A stretch of 64,000 nucleotides of DNA from Aliamphritea ceti (GTDB taxonomy: Bacteria; Pseudomonadota; Gammaproteobacteria; Pseudomonadales; Balneatricaceae): positions 5,084,001 to 5,148,000 of the forward strand of contig NZ_AP025282.1 of assembly GCF_024347215.1 (NCBI RefSeq), read 5' to 3'. This document shows, in pieces, positions 55,091 through 63,617 of this stretch. Numbering within the stretch: the first letter of the stretch is position 1; every line of letters begins with the position of its first letter. The notes beneath the pieces are model-generated. The model did not search any database, was not told the origin of the DNA, and was given only the letters and a program-made list of their open reading frames with translations. Made by a program: the position numbers and the translations under genes.

Positions 55091-55395
55091 TATTAACTCC
55101 TGGTTAGAAACTGTATTTAGCATCTCTAATTTAGGTTTACAGGCGAACTGCGAAGAAGGGTTATATAACGCTCTCACTGGCTTTCCTTAGTTCTAGCTAA
55201 GCAGCATAGAAAGCCTTCGCATACAGATATAAACGCATTAATGCTGGCTACAGTTTTAGAGAATGTATTACAAGCAGACAACTGAATATTTTTCGCCACT
55301 GTTGAATTTTTTTTGTCATCCAAAACGGCTGTCGAATTCCGTTTGTATTTGTAATTATGGCAACCTATTTGTTCGTCGTTTTATAAGGTGTGTTT
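55091..55395. promoter_or_regulatory. Divergent control region with shared motif
   Basis: This 305-base region lies between the divergent binding-protein and GlxA-like genes. At 55329-55358 it holds CTGTC, a 10-base spacer and TGTATTTGT-x2-TTAT, a pattern repeated upstream of the PrpD-like gene (56464-56494). It may be an operator of the GlxA-like regulator. Confidence 0.45.
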
Positions 55396-56391
55396 ATGTC
55401 CGAAAACACAACAACAGGCATCACCTCCGTTGGATTTCTGCTGCTCCCAGGTTTTTCAATGATGTCTTTATCGGCATTACTGGAACCTTTGCGTATGGCA
55501 AATAAAATTAGCCAGCAGCCACTTTATCGCTGGCAAATATTTAGTATTAACAACCAGTCTGTTAGCGCCAATAATGGCCTCTTGTTACCGCCCTCTGACG
55601 ATATAGACTCTGACGGTGAATGGTTACAGTGTTTAGATGATCTGGTTCTGGTAGCTGGAGACAACATTCATCAGCATTATACCCCTTCTCTACGCAGTCT
55701 CTTACGCCGTTGCTATCAGCGCCGTATTCGACTGGGAGCAACATCAACGGCTAGCTTTCTACTCGCTTACGCCGACCTCATTGGCCAGCGCCCTTGCACC
55801 GTTCACTGGGAATATCTGGATGCATTCCGTGATGAGTTCCCGCAACTACAACTTACCCGTAGTCTGTTCGAAATAACGCCTATGATAATGACCTGCTCCG
55901 GTGGTCTTGCTGGTCTGGATATGTTCCTGGCAATTATTGCAGAACAACAAGGCGAAGCATTAAGTAACAGTATCGCCGATCAATATATGCACAGCCAGAT
56001 CCGCCGTGGTGACTGCGCACAACGGAACACTTTAATTCAACGATATCAAATACATAATAAAAAAGTTCTTCTTGCGGTTACGGCTATGGAAGAACATCTC
56101 GAAGTACCTCTGAACTTATCAGACATTGTGCGCCTGGCGAATATTTCAGCGCGACAGTTACAACGTTTATTCCAGCAGCAATTCAGCTGTAGCGTGATGG
56201 ATTTTTATTTGCAGCTGCGCTTACAGCGGGCCAGAAGTCTGTTACTGGAAACAGATATAAGCATAGCGAACATAGCCTTAATCTGCGGCTTTGGTACTTC
56301 AGCATATTTCACCCGACGCTATCGTGAGTTATTTACCCTCACTCCAAGAGACAGCCGTCGCTTAAGCCACTCCCGGTCGGGCGTCGTTTAA
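55396..56391 (+). CDS. GlxA-type AraC-family regulator (DJ-1/PfpI plus AraC domains)
   Basis: The protein has about 331 residues from the ATG at 55396 (AAGGTG upstream). The N-terminal DJ-1/PfpI-like domain (1-190) runs from GFLLLPGFSMMSLSALLEPLRMANK to TCSGGLAGLDMFLAII. The C-terminal AraC double helix-turn-helix (about 220-325) has LSDIVRLANISARQLQRLFQQQF and LICGFGTSAYFTRRYRELF. This architecture is shared with GbdR, CdhR and ArgR-type regulators of glycine betaine, carnitine and arginine use. It is divergent from the amino-acid ABC binding protein and upstream of a PrpD-like gene. Confidence 0.9.
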   Translation: MSENTTTGITSVGFLLLPGFSMMSLSALLEPLRMANKISQQPLYRWQIFSINNQSVSANNGLLLPPSDDIDSDGEWLQCLDDLVLVAGDNIHQHYTPSLRSLLRRCYQRRIRLGATSTASFLLAYADLIGQRPCTVHWEYLDAFRDEFPQLQLTRSLFEITPMIMTCSGGLAGLDMFLAIIAEQQGEALSNSIADQYMHSQIRRGDCAQRNTLIQRYQIHNKKVLLAVTAMEEHLEVPLNLSDIVRLANISARQLQRLFQQQFSCSVMDFYLQLRLQRARSLLLETDISIANIALICGFGTSAYFTRRYRELFTLTPRDSRRLSHSRSGVV

Positions 56392-56463
56392 TCAATCTGG
56401 GCTATGCGAAAAATGCAACAAGTGACCAATTTTTCAGAACACCTCTGAACCTAATTTCTGTCA

Positions 56464-56494
56464 CTGTCCCTATTCGGACTGTATTTGTCCTTAT
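56464..56494 (+). promoter_or_regulatory. Motif shared with the GlxA-like gene upstream region
   Basis: CTGTC, an 11-base spacer, then TGTATTTGT and TTAT, as at 55329-55358, 92 bases before the PrpD-like ATG. A candidate binding site for the 55396-56391 regulator; two occurrences only. Confidence 0.4.
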
Positions 56495-56585
56495 CCTTAT
56501 ATTTTTGTCAGTGCCACCACGCCAATAATAGTTTTAAGCAGGCAACTCCTGCTCTCTCCCACTTAACATTATCCGGGCATATTCC

Positions 56586-57953
56586 ATGGCGCTTATTTCT
56601 ACAAACCCAGTCTATGAGTTTCTGCAACAACTTAGCTTTGAACAGATTCCTGATACAGTCATCCAGCAAGCCAAGGTATGCCTGGCAGATTTGCTTGCAA
56701 CACTGGCAGCCGGGAGTCAGACACCATTAACCAGCATCATGCGGCAGCTTTGTGAACAACAATTCGCTGCCGGTGAAAATGCCCCACAAGCCCTGGCACT
56801 GAGCGGTGCCGGACGGCTGAGCCCTACCGGTGCAGCGTTACTCGACGGTATGGTTATTGATTCAATGGATGCACACGACGGTCACGCCCTGACAAAAGGC
56901 CATGTTGGCTGTGCTGTTCTCGCGGCAATCAACAGCTATATCAGTAGTACCAGACGACCAGTGAGTGGCCGGGATTTACTCAAATACCTTGTTGCCGGTT
57001 ATGAAATTGGCACCCGAAGTGGCATTGTTTTACACGCCAGCTGTGATGACTATCACTCCTCGGGTGCCTGGAATGCAGTGACTTGTGCGGCCCTAAGCGC
57101 AGACTTACTGCAACTGAACCGCGAGCAGTTTGAACACGCATTAGGCATTGCCGAATATCACGGGCCACGCAGCCAGCTAATGCGTGACGTTGACCACCCT
57201 ACAATGATCAAAGATGGCTCAGGCTGGGGTGCAATGACAGGTGTATCCGCCGCCTATATGGCACAGCTTAAATTTACCGGAGCACCTGCCATTACCGTAT
57301 TAGCAGAATCAGTACAGAGTTACTGGCAAGACTTAGGTGAACGCTGGTATCAACTGGAGCAGTACATCAAGCCTTATCCGGTATGCCGCTGGGCACACCC
57401 GGCTATCGACGCGGTTATTGCTCTGCGCCAACAACATACATTTCATCCGGATGACGTTCTCAATGTACAAATCCATACCTTTCATAACGCTGCCCGGCTA
57501 GCTCAGAAAATTCCGCACAGTACTGACCAGGCACAATACGCTATTACTTTTCCGGTAGCCGTTGCGCTCTGTTATGCACAAGTATTACCTAAGCACATAC
57601 TTGAAGCTGGCTTGCAAGATCAGGCAGTCAGGGAGATGTTCGGCCGCATAGATATTATTGAAGACCCGCACCTAAGTGCCCGTTTTCCGGCAGAGCGTTT
57701 AGCCCGGGTTAGCATTCAGCTTAAACAAGGTGAAAGTTATCATTCAGAACCATTTATAGCCCGTGGAGATCCACAGAACCCACTGACAACACAGCAAACT
57801 AAAGAGAAGTTCTATTCCCTAACCAGACCGGTATGGGGTCAGCAGACCGCTGCCGATATAGACCAGCTGATCGAACAACTCGACCAGCCCGACAGCGACG
57901 CTAAAACACTGCTCAGCATGGTTCGTCAGGCCAGCCTTAATGGAGCTCCTTAA
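56586..57953 (+). CDS. MmgE/PrpD-family protein
   Basis: This is a 455-residue cytosolic protein of the 2-methylcitrate dehydratase (PrpD)/cis-aconitate decarboxylase fold. Landmarks are LADLLATLAAG, LDGMVIDSMDAHDGHALTKGHVGCAVLAA, GYEIGTRSGIVLH and YHSSGAWNAVTCAALSADLLQL, where the DxHDG and YHSSG loops surround the active site. PrpD itself is part of propionate metabolism, but no prpBC genes are near. Members of unknown function are common in amino-acid and amine gene clusters. The substrate is unassigned. It ends inside the convergent LysR gene. Confidence 0.87.
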   Translation: MALISTNPVYEFLQQLSFEQIPDTVIQQAKVCLADLLATLAAGSQTPLTSIMRQLCEQQFAAGENAPQALALSGAGRLSPTGAALLDGMVIDSMDAHDGHALTKGHVGCAVLAAINSYISSTRRPVSGRDLLKYLVAGYEIGTRSGIVLHASCDDYHSSGAWNAVTCAALSADLLQLNREQFEHALGIAEYHGPRSQLMRDVDHPTMIKDGSGWGAMTGVSAAYMAQLKFTGAPAITVLAESVQSYWQDLGERWYQLEQYIKPYPVCRWAHPAIDAVIALRQQHTFHPDDVLNVQIHTFHNAARLAQKIPHSTDQAQYAITFPVAVALCYAQVLPKHILEAGLQDQAVREMFGRIDIIEDPHLSARFPAERLARVSIQLKQGESYHSEPFIARGDPQNPLTTQQTKEKFYSLTRPVWGQQTAADIDQLIEQLDQPDSDAKTLLSMVRQASLNGAP

Positions 57954-58827
57954 CTCGCTGTAAAAACCAGCTGCGGAAAGACTCAATCTTCGAAATACCC
58001 ACCTTATGTAACGGGGTTAAAAGATAGTATGCCGAACGGGGGCAGGCAATGTGACTGTGTGCCGGTACCAGCTTGCCCTCTTTCAATTCACGCTGAATTA
58101 ATACCTGCGGCATCAGACCAATACCGTGGCCAGCTACCATTGCCTCAATAATCAGTTCGTACTGTGAGTAACGCAGGCTACTACCCTCTTCCGGCAGAAT
58201 AGCACCTAAATCATTGAACCAAATCTTCCAGGATTCTGGCCGGGTCGTATGATGCAGAATTCGCTGTGACATCAGCTGAGCCGGGTCATTCACAGGTTCC
58301 GGCAACAACTTAGGTGAAGCAACTGGAGCCAAATATTCAGGCATCAGATAATCGACCCGCATCCCAGGCCAGGGTGGATCACCCTGCACAATTCCCACAT
58401 CGATTACCGCCGGATCAAACTGACTGTTATCCAGATAAGTGATGGTATTCAGATTTATATCCGACTGGACGTTCTGAAAATCCAACAGATACGGTAATAA
58501 CCAGCGCGCACCGAATGTTGGGTAAGTCCCAACGTTGATACCGCCACTGATATCCTGAAACGACAACATTTTCAGCGTGGCTGCTTCCAGATCATCAATC
58601 ATTGGTGTGATTGCAGCCAGATAAGATTGCCCTGCAGGGCTTAGCTTTACCCGTTGGCGGCTGCGCAGAAACAATGGCTGTCCTACAAGCTCTTCAAGCA
58701 GCTTAATTTGTCTGCTCAGAGCACTCTGAGTCATGTTCAGAGTGTTTGCCGCCTGAGTAAAGTTTTCCAGCCGCGCAGCCAGCTCAAAGCATTGCAGCGA
58801 CATGGTACTGGGTAATTTACGTCTCAT
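57937..58827 (-). CDS. LysR-family regulator
   Basis: The 296-residue regulator has the N-terminal helix-turn-helix SLQCFELAARLENFTQAANTLNMTQSALSRQIKLLEELVGQPLFLRSRQR. The effector domain (about 90-290) includes ISGGINVGTYPTFGARWLLPYL. The 3' end overlaps the PrpD-like gene by 17 bases in convergent orientation. It is divergent from the dioxygenase/aldolase/dehydrogenase operon, with a T-N11-A palindrome in between, so it likely regulates that operon. Confidence 0.89.
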   Translation of the reverse strand: MRRKLPSTMSLQCFELAARLENFTQAANTLNMTQSALSRQIKLLEELVGQPLFLRSRQRVKLSPAGQSYLAAITPMIDDLEAATLKMLSFQDISGGINVGTYPTFGARWLLPYLLDFQNVQSDINLNTITYLDNSQFDPAVIDVGIVQGDPPWPGMRVDYLMPEYLAPVASPKLLPEPVNDPAQLMSQRILHHTTRPESWKIWFNDLGAILPEEGSSLRYSQYELIIEAMVAGHGIGLMPQVLIQRELKEGKLVPAHSHIACPRSAYYLLTPLHKVGISKIESFRSWFLQRVKELH

Positions 58828-58892
58828 TGTTCATGTCCTGGAATGAAGCAATCAAAAATCAACACCTAGCCTCTAAATTTTCGTTCATCTCG

Positions 58893-58905
58893 TCGATATT
58901 ATCGA
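58893..58905 (+). promoter_or_regulatory. Candidate LysR box (T-N11-A palindrome)
   Basis: TCGATA-T-TATCGA is a perfect inverted repeat of exactly the T-N11-A form recognised by LysR proteins. It lies 66 bases upstream of the LysR start and 200 upstream of the dioxygenase start. Confidence 0.55.
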
Positions 58906-59104
58906 TCTCAATGCCAATAATACGTGAATTAAAATAATTATTAATCTAATTTATAGATCAACTCATCCGAAAAATCCGTTTCACAAAAACACCCTCCTGA
59001 GATTAATCTAGCCTGAAATAACAAACTCAGGTGCAACAGGGCCAAATAGGGCAAATATAGCCGGCCTTCATGTCACTGCTCTCAAGTAATGAGGAATTCT
59101 CACC

Positions 59105-59800
59105 ATGACCAGCTCTGAAAAGTCTATTCAGCGTGATGCGGAACAAATGCAACAATGGTTGGCCGGCGATTTTGATACAACATCTGTCGCCTCATTCAAA
59201 CCCGGCCCCGGCATCGCAAGGCTGGATCTGAAGTTTGATATTGATGAGCTGCGTAAATGCTATTTCGAACTGCAAAAGCACGTTGAAAACCTGGGTTCAG
59301 GCTTCCACGCATTGGCGCTGACCCGTCGCCCCGGAGTTGAAGTGCCTGAGCCTTATGACCTGGTAGGTCGCTTCTGGACCCGCACCGACGACACCTATGA
59401 AGAATATGCCCGTGACGAAATGGTCGATGAGTCGCTGTTCACTGAATTCAATCCGCTGTTCAAAAATACCTATTTTGAAGAAGTACATAAGCAGCTGATC
59501 TCCCGGTTCCCCATCGGCCGCATGCGAGTACTGAAAAAAGACATCTACAATTGCAACTCCTGGCACCGAGATCCGGAACCTCGCCTACACATTCCGATTG
59601 TCAGCAACCCGGGATCTCTATTTATCGTCAACCATCACTGCACCCACCTGCCAGCAGACGGATCTGTGTATTTCACAGACACCCGTGGTTACCACACCGC
59701 TCTGAATGGCGGCGAAGACCCACGGGTACATATCGTTGCGGCGCTGCCTTACGAAGGTGCTATGCTCACTGACGAACAAGTCGCCAGTCAGAAATTCTAA
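59105..59800 (+). CDS. Asp/Asn beta-hydroxylase-like Fe(II)/2-oxoglutarate dioxygenase
   Basis: The 231-residue cytosolic protein has a C-terminal jelly roll of the AspH (PF05118-like) type. Iron ligands are His154 and Asp156 (SWHRDPEPRLHIPI) and His197 (GYHTALN), with Arg207 (DPRVHIV) as the 2-oxoglutarate anchor; the N-terminal ~120 residues are unassigned. Such enzymes hydroxylate amino acids at the beta carbon. It is followed 14 bases later by a threonine aldolase gene and then an aldehyde dehydrogenase gene, which would cleave and oxidise a beta-hydroxy amino acid. A typical ribosome site is weak (GAGGAATTCTCACC). Confidence 0.8.
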   Translation: MTSSEKSIQRDAEQMQQWLAGDFDTTSVASFKPGPGIARLDLKFDIDELRKCYFELQKHVENLGSGFHALALTRRPGVEVPEPYDLVGRFWTRTDDTYEEYARDEMVDESLFTEFNPLFKNTYFEEVHKQLISRFPIGRMRVLKKDIYNCNSWHRDPEPRLHIPIVSNPGSLFIVNHHCTHLPADGSVYFTDTRGYHTALNGGEDPRVHIVAALPYEGAMLTDEQVASQKF

Positions 59801-59814
59801 AAGGAATACGCCCC

Positions 59815-60891
59815 GTGACAACTAAACCCAGCGGTAGCTACACCGGCATGGCCGGTCGCCAAGGCATTGCCGAAAAAGACCTGATTGATTTTCGCAGTGA
59901 TACCGTCACCCAGCCGACCTCAGGCATGCGTGAAGCAATGGCAAACGCCCAGGTTGGTGACGACGTCTACGGCGAAGATCCAAGCCTTAATCTGCTTGAA
60001 GAGCAGGTTGCCACACTGCTGGGCAAAGAAGCTGCACTGTTCTTTCCAACAGGCACCATGAGTAACCTGGCCGGCTTACTGAGCCACTGTCAGCGCGGTG
60101 AAGAAGCCATTGTCGGTGATCAGTACCATATCTACCGGGATGAAGCCTGTGGCGCATCGGTACTCGGCGGCATCGCCATGCAACCACTGCAAACCGATGC
60201 CCGTGGCAGTGTAACTGTGGAGCAGCTGGCCGCTGCTATCAAACCGGACGATCCACACTGTGCTGTAAGCCGCTTACTATGCTTAGAAAATACAGTTGGT
60301 GGAGTATTGCAGGATCAGGACAACATTGATGCTCTGACCGATTACGCGCATCAACAGGGATTACTGGTGCATATGGACGGTGCCCGGTTACTGCATGCGG
60401 CGGTTGCTCAGGAGCTGTCACCGGCCCGTCTGGTACAAAATATCGACTCCGTATCGCTGTGCCTGTCTAAAGGTATGGGGTTACCGCTCGGTTCTGTACT
60501 CAGCGGCACTAAAGCTTTTATCCAGCGTGCTAAAAGAATGCGAAAACTGCTCGGCGGCGGGATGCGTCAGGCAGGTATTATCGGCGCAGCTGGCCTGTAT
60601 GCACTGGAGCATCATATTGAACGTTTGGCGGACGATCATCGCCGTGCCCGCACCCTGGCAGAAGGCTTGGCAGAAATAGAAGGCCTGACGCTGGACCTGA
60701 GTGCAATTGAAACCAACATAATGTTCATTACACCTGAACCGATAGACCACGCCGCCCTGCATTTATTCCTCGCAGACAATGGCGTACTGATCGGTGGCCA
60801 GTCGCCATCCTGCCGGATGGTGGTACACATGGATATCGATGATGCTGCCATTGCACGCACCCTCGACCTGTTCCGCCAGTATTACCAATAA
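59815..60891 (+). CDS. L-threonine aldolase-family enzyme
   Basis: This PLP fold-type I enzyme cleaves beta-hydroxy-alpha-amino acids to glycine plus an aldehyde. The 358 residues carry DFRSDTVTQPTSGMREAM, GDDVYGEDPSLNLLE, FPTGTMSNLAGL, MDGARLLHA and the PLP-lysine segment SLCLSKGMGLPLGSVLSG. It begins at GTG with AAGGAA upstream. Family members with low substrate specificity include LtaE and, in eukaryotes, the hydroxytrimethyllysine aldolase role has been suggested for related enzymes. It is the middle gene of the three-gene operon. Confidence 0.91.
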   Translation: MTTKPSGSYTGMAGRQGIAEKDLIDFRSDTVTQPTSGMREAMANAQVGDDVYGEDPSLNLLEEQVATLLGKEAALFFPTGTMSNLAGLLSHCQRGEEAIVGDQYHIYRDEACGASVLGGIAMQPLQTDARGSVTVEQLAAAIKPDDPHCAVSRLLCLENTVGGVLQDQDNIDALTDYAHQQGLLVHMDGARLLHAAVAQELSPARLVQNIDSVSLCLSKGMGLPLGSVLSGTKAFIQRAKRMRKLLGGGMRQAGIIGAAGLYALEHHIERLADDHRRARTLAEGLAEIEGLTLDLSAIETNIMFITPEPIDHAALHLFLADNGVLIGGQSPSCRMVVHMDIDDAAIARTLDLFRQYYQ

Positions 60892-60925
60892 CTGATTAAC
60901 AATCTTTCTGAAGAGTCGACATTTC

Positions 60926-62365
60926 ATGAGCCAACTACCTGCCCTGTGGCGCAACTATATCAATGGCCAGTGGCACACCGGTCAGAGTGGTAATCTGAGT
61001 GTCGATAACCCGGCAAACCTCAGTAAAGTTGCCGATATTACGCTGGCCAGCCCAGAGGATGTTGATAGCGCAGTGGCTGCGGCACGGGCCTGCCATAACA
61101 GCGCGGTATTGCCTGCCATGCGCCCTGTTGAAAGAGGCCGTATGGTTCGCAAAATGGGCGACTACCTGCTGGAAAACTGTGACGAAATCGCCACTGTACT
61201 GACGCTGGAAACAGGTAAACCCCTGGATGAGGCCAAAGGTGAAATACAAGGTGCCGCCCGCTATTTTGAATATTACGCAAATCAGGCAGAAACCCTTGAT
61301 GGCCGGGCGATTCCGCTGGGCAAGGATTACATTGATTACACGGTTTACGAACCTTTTGGCGTAACAGCACACATCGTACCCTGGAACTTCCCGATAGAAA
61401 TGATCGCCCGTTCCGTTGCACCGGCACTGGTTACCGGCAACACCTGCGTGATTAAAACCCCGGAGCTAACGCCACTGGCCTGTACCTACATTGCCAAAGC
61501 CGCTGAATTTTCCGGCTTCCCGGCAGGTGCCGTTAACATCCTCTGCGGCTACGGCCATGAAGCGGGCGCTGCCCTGTCTAACCACCCGGATATCGATCAG
61601 ATGGTGTTCACCGGATCAGTTCAGACCGGCACCTTGATTGCCGAAGCAGCGGCCCGCAACTTAGTACCCTGTGTACTGGAGTTGGGTGGAAAATCAGCGG
61701 CTATCATCTGCGAAGATGCCGATCTGGACAGCGTTGTTGAATCTGTCCGCTGGGGCATTTTCTACAACGCAGGGCAAGTTTGCTCTGCCTTGTCACGCAT
61801 CATCGTCCATCAGGATATTCATGATGAGCTACTACAGCGCCTGACACATTTAGCCGAAAACCTCAGCGTTGGCAGTCATGACGAAAACCCGGATATGGGT
61901 TCACTGGTAAGTATGGATCAGCAACGTCGGGTAGCAGACTTCTGCCAGCAAGCTCAGCAGGCTGGTGCTATCGCGACAACCGGTGGCGCGCCACTGGATC
62001 GCCCGGGTGCGTTCTTCCAGCCGACTGTCTTCAGTCAAGTCACTGCCAATATGGCAATAGCTACTGAAGAAGTATTTGGCCCCGTTCTGACAGTCCAGTC
62101 TTTTGCCGACGACACCGCAGCCATTCAGCTGGCCAACAGCACTGAATATAGCCTGGCAGGCGGCGTATTCAGCAATGACTTACAGCGGATTATGCGGCTG
62201 TCTCAGCAGCTGAAAGCCGGTCAGGTATACGTCAATGAATGGTATGCCGGCGGTGTGGAAACGCCTTTTGGCGGCACCGGAAAGTCCGGCTATGGCCGTG
62301 AAAAAGGCCGCGAAGGCTTAATGAATTATGTGCACAGTAAAAACGTCGCTATCCGGCTGAAATAA
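60926..62365 (+). CDS. NAD(P)-dependent aldehyde dehydrogenase
   Basis: The 479-residue enzyme has the ALDH core: NAD-binding PWNFPIEMIARSVAPALVTGNTCVIK, the general-base glutamate in VLELGGKSAAII, and the nucleophilic cysteine in FYNAGQVCSALSRI. C-terminal NEWYAGGVETPFGGTGKSGYGREKGREG is typical of succinate-semialdehyde and aminoaldehyde branches. It would oxidise the aldehyde released by the aldolase. It is the last gene of the operon, 34 bases after the aldolase. Confidence 0.93.
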   Translation: MSQLPALWRNYINGQWHTGQSGNLSVDNPANLSKVADITLASPEDVDSAVAAARACHNSAVLPAMRPVERGRMVRKMGDYLLENCDEIATVLTLETGKPLDEAKGEIQGAARYFEYYANQAETLDGRAIPLGKDYIDYTVYEPFGVTAHIVPWNFPIEMIARSVAPALVTGNTCVIKTPELTPLACTYIAKAAEFSGFPAGAVNILCGYGHEAGAALSNHPDIDQMVFTGSVQTGTLIAEAAARNLVPCVLELGGKSAAIICEDADLDSVVESVRWGIFYNAGQVCSALSRIIVHQDIHDELLQRLTHLAENLSVGSHDENPDMGSLVSMDQQRRVADFCQQAQQAGAIATTGGAPLDRPGAFFQPTVFSQVTANMAIATEEVFGPVLTVQSFADDTAAIQLANSTEYSLAGGVFSNDLQRIMRLSQQLKAGQVYVNEWYAGGVETPFGGTGKSGYGREKGREGLMNYVHSKNVAIRLK

Positions 62366-62392
62366 ATAGCCTTTAGACAATACATAGCATAT

Positions 62393-63343
62393 TTATCGAC
62401 GCCGCTCTTCCCGCGGTGTGCGGCCATATTTTTGTTTAAAGCAGCGGGCAAAATATGACGCTGACGTAAAGCCGCTGGCGGTAGCCACCTGTAATACAGA
62501 TAAGGTGGACTGCTGCAGCAAATGCTGCGCTCGCTCTAACCGGATCGCCATGTAATGGCTGGCCGGGGTACATTGCAGATGCTCCTGAAACAGGCGCTCT
62601 AACTGGCGGCTGGACAGCCCTACTCTGGAACCAATTTCCTGACAGGTTAAATGTTCTTCAATGTGGTTACGCATCAGCTCAAGGGCTTTTACCAGCCGCG
62701 GATGATTCACCCGGTGACGCAGCTGAACAGCCATACGCTGCTGTTCATGGGCACTGCGGATATGTGGATGTATGCACTGTTCAGCTACATCGGTAGCCAG
62801 CGCCTCACCGTGTTTATAGGAAATCAGCTGCAACATCATATCCAGCCCGGCCAGACCACCGGAGCAGGTAATGTACTGATCGCTGATTTCAAACAATTCA
62901 TCGGTCACATTCAGGGATGGAAAATCTTCCCTGAGGCTTTCGATGTTTTCCCAGTGAATGGTGCAGGCATGTTCTTTCAGCAAGCCAGCCCGGGCCAGTA
63001 ACAGGCTGCCGGTGGAAGTCGCCCCGACAGCAATGCGTCGCCGGCTCAGGCCACGCAGCCAGGCATACAGCTCTGGATCATCCAACTGATGTGCATCAAT
63101 ACCGGCAACAACAAACAGCGTCGACAGGTCCGTGACATCCTGCATGTCCCGGCTCGGAGAAAAAGGTAAACCGTTACTACAACAGACCGGCTGATCGTCA
63201 CTGCAGTAAAAATCCCACTCGTAGAGAGTGTCACCACGTAAGCGATTCGCCATACGTAACGGTTCCAGCGTTGCCGCCAGCGACAACATAGAAAAGTTTG
63301 CAGTCAGATAAAAACCTATACGTTCGGCTGCCGGAGATATCAT
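62393..63343 (-). CDS. GlxA-type AraC-family regulator, second copy
   Basis: The 316-residue protein has the same architecture as the regulator at 55396-56391. The DJ-1/PfpI domain (1-185) has GFYLTANFSMLSLAATLEPLRMANR and ITCSGGLAGLDMMLQLISY. The AraC part (about 215-312) has CQEIGSRVGLSSRQLERLFQEHLQC and ASGFTSASYFARCFKQKYGRTPREERRR. It lacks the conventional catalytic nucleophile elbow, as usual for these sensors. It is divergent from the MttB-family gene, which it likely controls. GbdR/CdhR relatives respond to methylated amines. Confidence 0.9.
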   Translation of the reverse strand: MISPAAERIGFYLTANFSMLSLAATLEPLRMANRLRGDTLYEWDFYCSDDQPVCCSNGLPFSPSRDMQDVTDLSTLFVVAGIDAHQLDDPELYAWLRGLSRRRIAVGATSTGSLLLARAGLLKEHACTIHWENIESLREDFPSLNVTDELFEISDQYITCSGGLAGLDMMLQLISYKHGEALATDVAEQCIHPHIRSAHEQQRMAVQLRHRVNHPRLVKALELMRNHIEEHLTCQEIGSRVGLSSRQLERLFQEHLQCTPASHYMAIRLERAQHLLQQSTLSVLQVATASGFTSASYFARCFKQKYGRTPREERRR

Positions 63344-63359
63344 TTAACTCACCTGAAAA

Positions 63360-63370
63360 CATGTCGGATA
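63360..63370 (-). promoter_or_regulatory. CATGTCGGAYA repeat, copy 1
   Basis: CATGTCGGATA lies 17 bases upstream of the second GlxA-like gene's start. The same 11-base element occurs at 63579-63589 before the MttB-family gene. It is a candidate operator. Confidence 0.4.
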
Positions 63371-63578
63371 GTAAACCTATAATGTCGTAAATATTTTATT
63401 TTATCTAGCCATCTTTCGCCATTATTAGTCTTATAGAAATTTGTACGAAGTAGAGAAAAAGGTGGGGCAAGACAAAAACCGGCAGCAAACCGACGTTTAT
63501 AGATATAAATAAGGATTTGAAACCTGGTTTTAACCCTGCGTCACCGAGTGCAGTGATCTCATATAAAAACAACGTCCG

Positions 63579-63589
63579 CATGTCGGACA
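63579..63589 (+). promoter_or_regulatory. CATGTCGGAYA repeat, copy 2
   Basis: CATGTCGGACA also lies within a GTCCG-CATGT-CGGAC inverted repeat (63574-63588), about 30 bases before the MttB-family ATG. It matches copy 1 at 63360-63370 except for one pyrimidine. Confidence 0.45.
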
Positions 63590-63617
63590 CAACACTACAG
63601 ATGAAGCAGTGAATACC

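Noticed and set aside
56586..57953. 2-methylcitrate dehydratase (prpD) symbol
   Set aside because: No prpB, prpC or acnD-like genes nearby; family membership does not fix the reaction.
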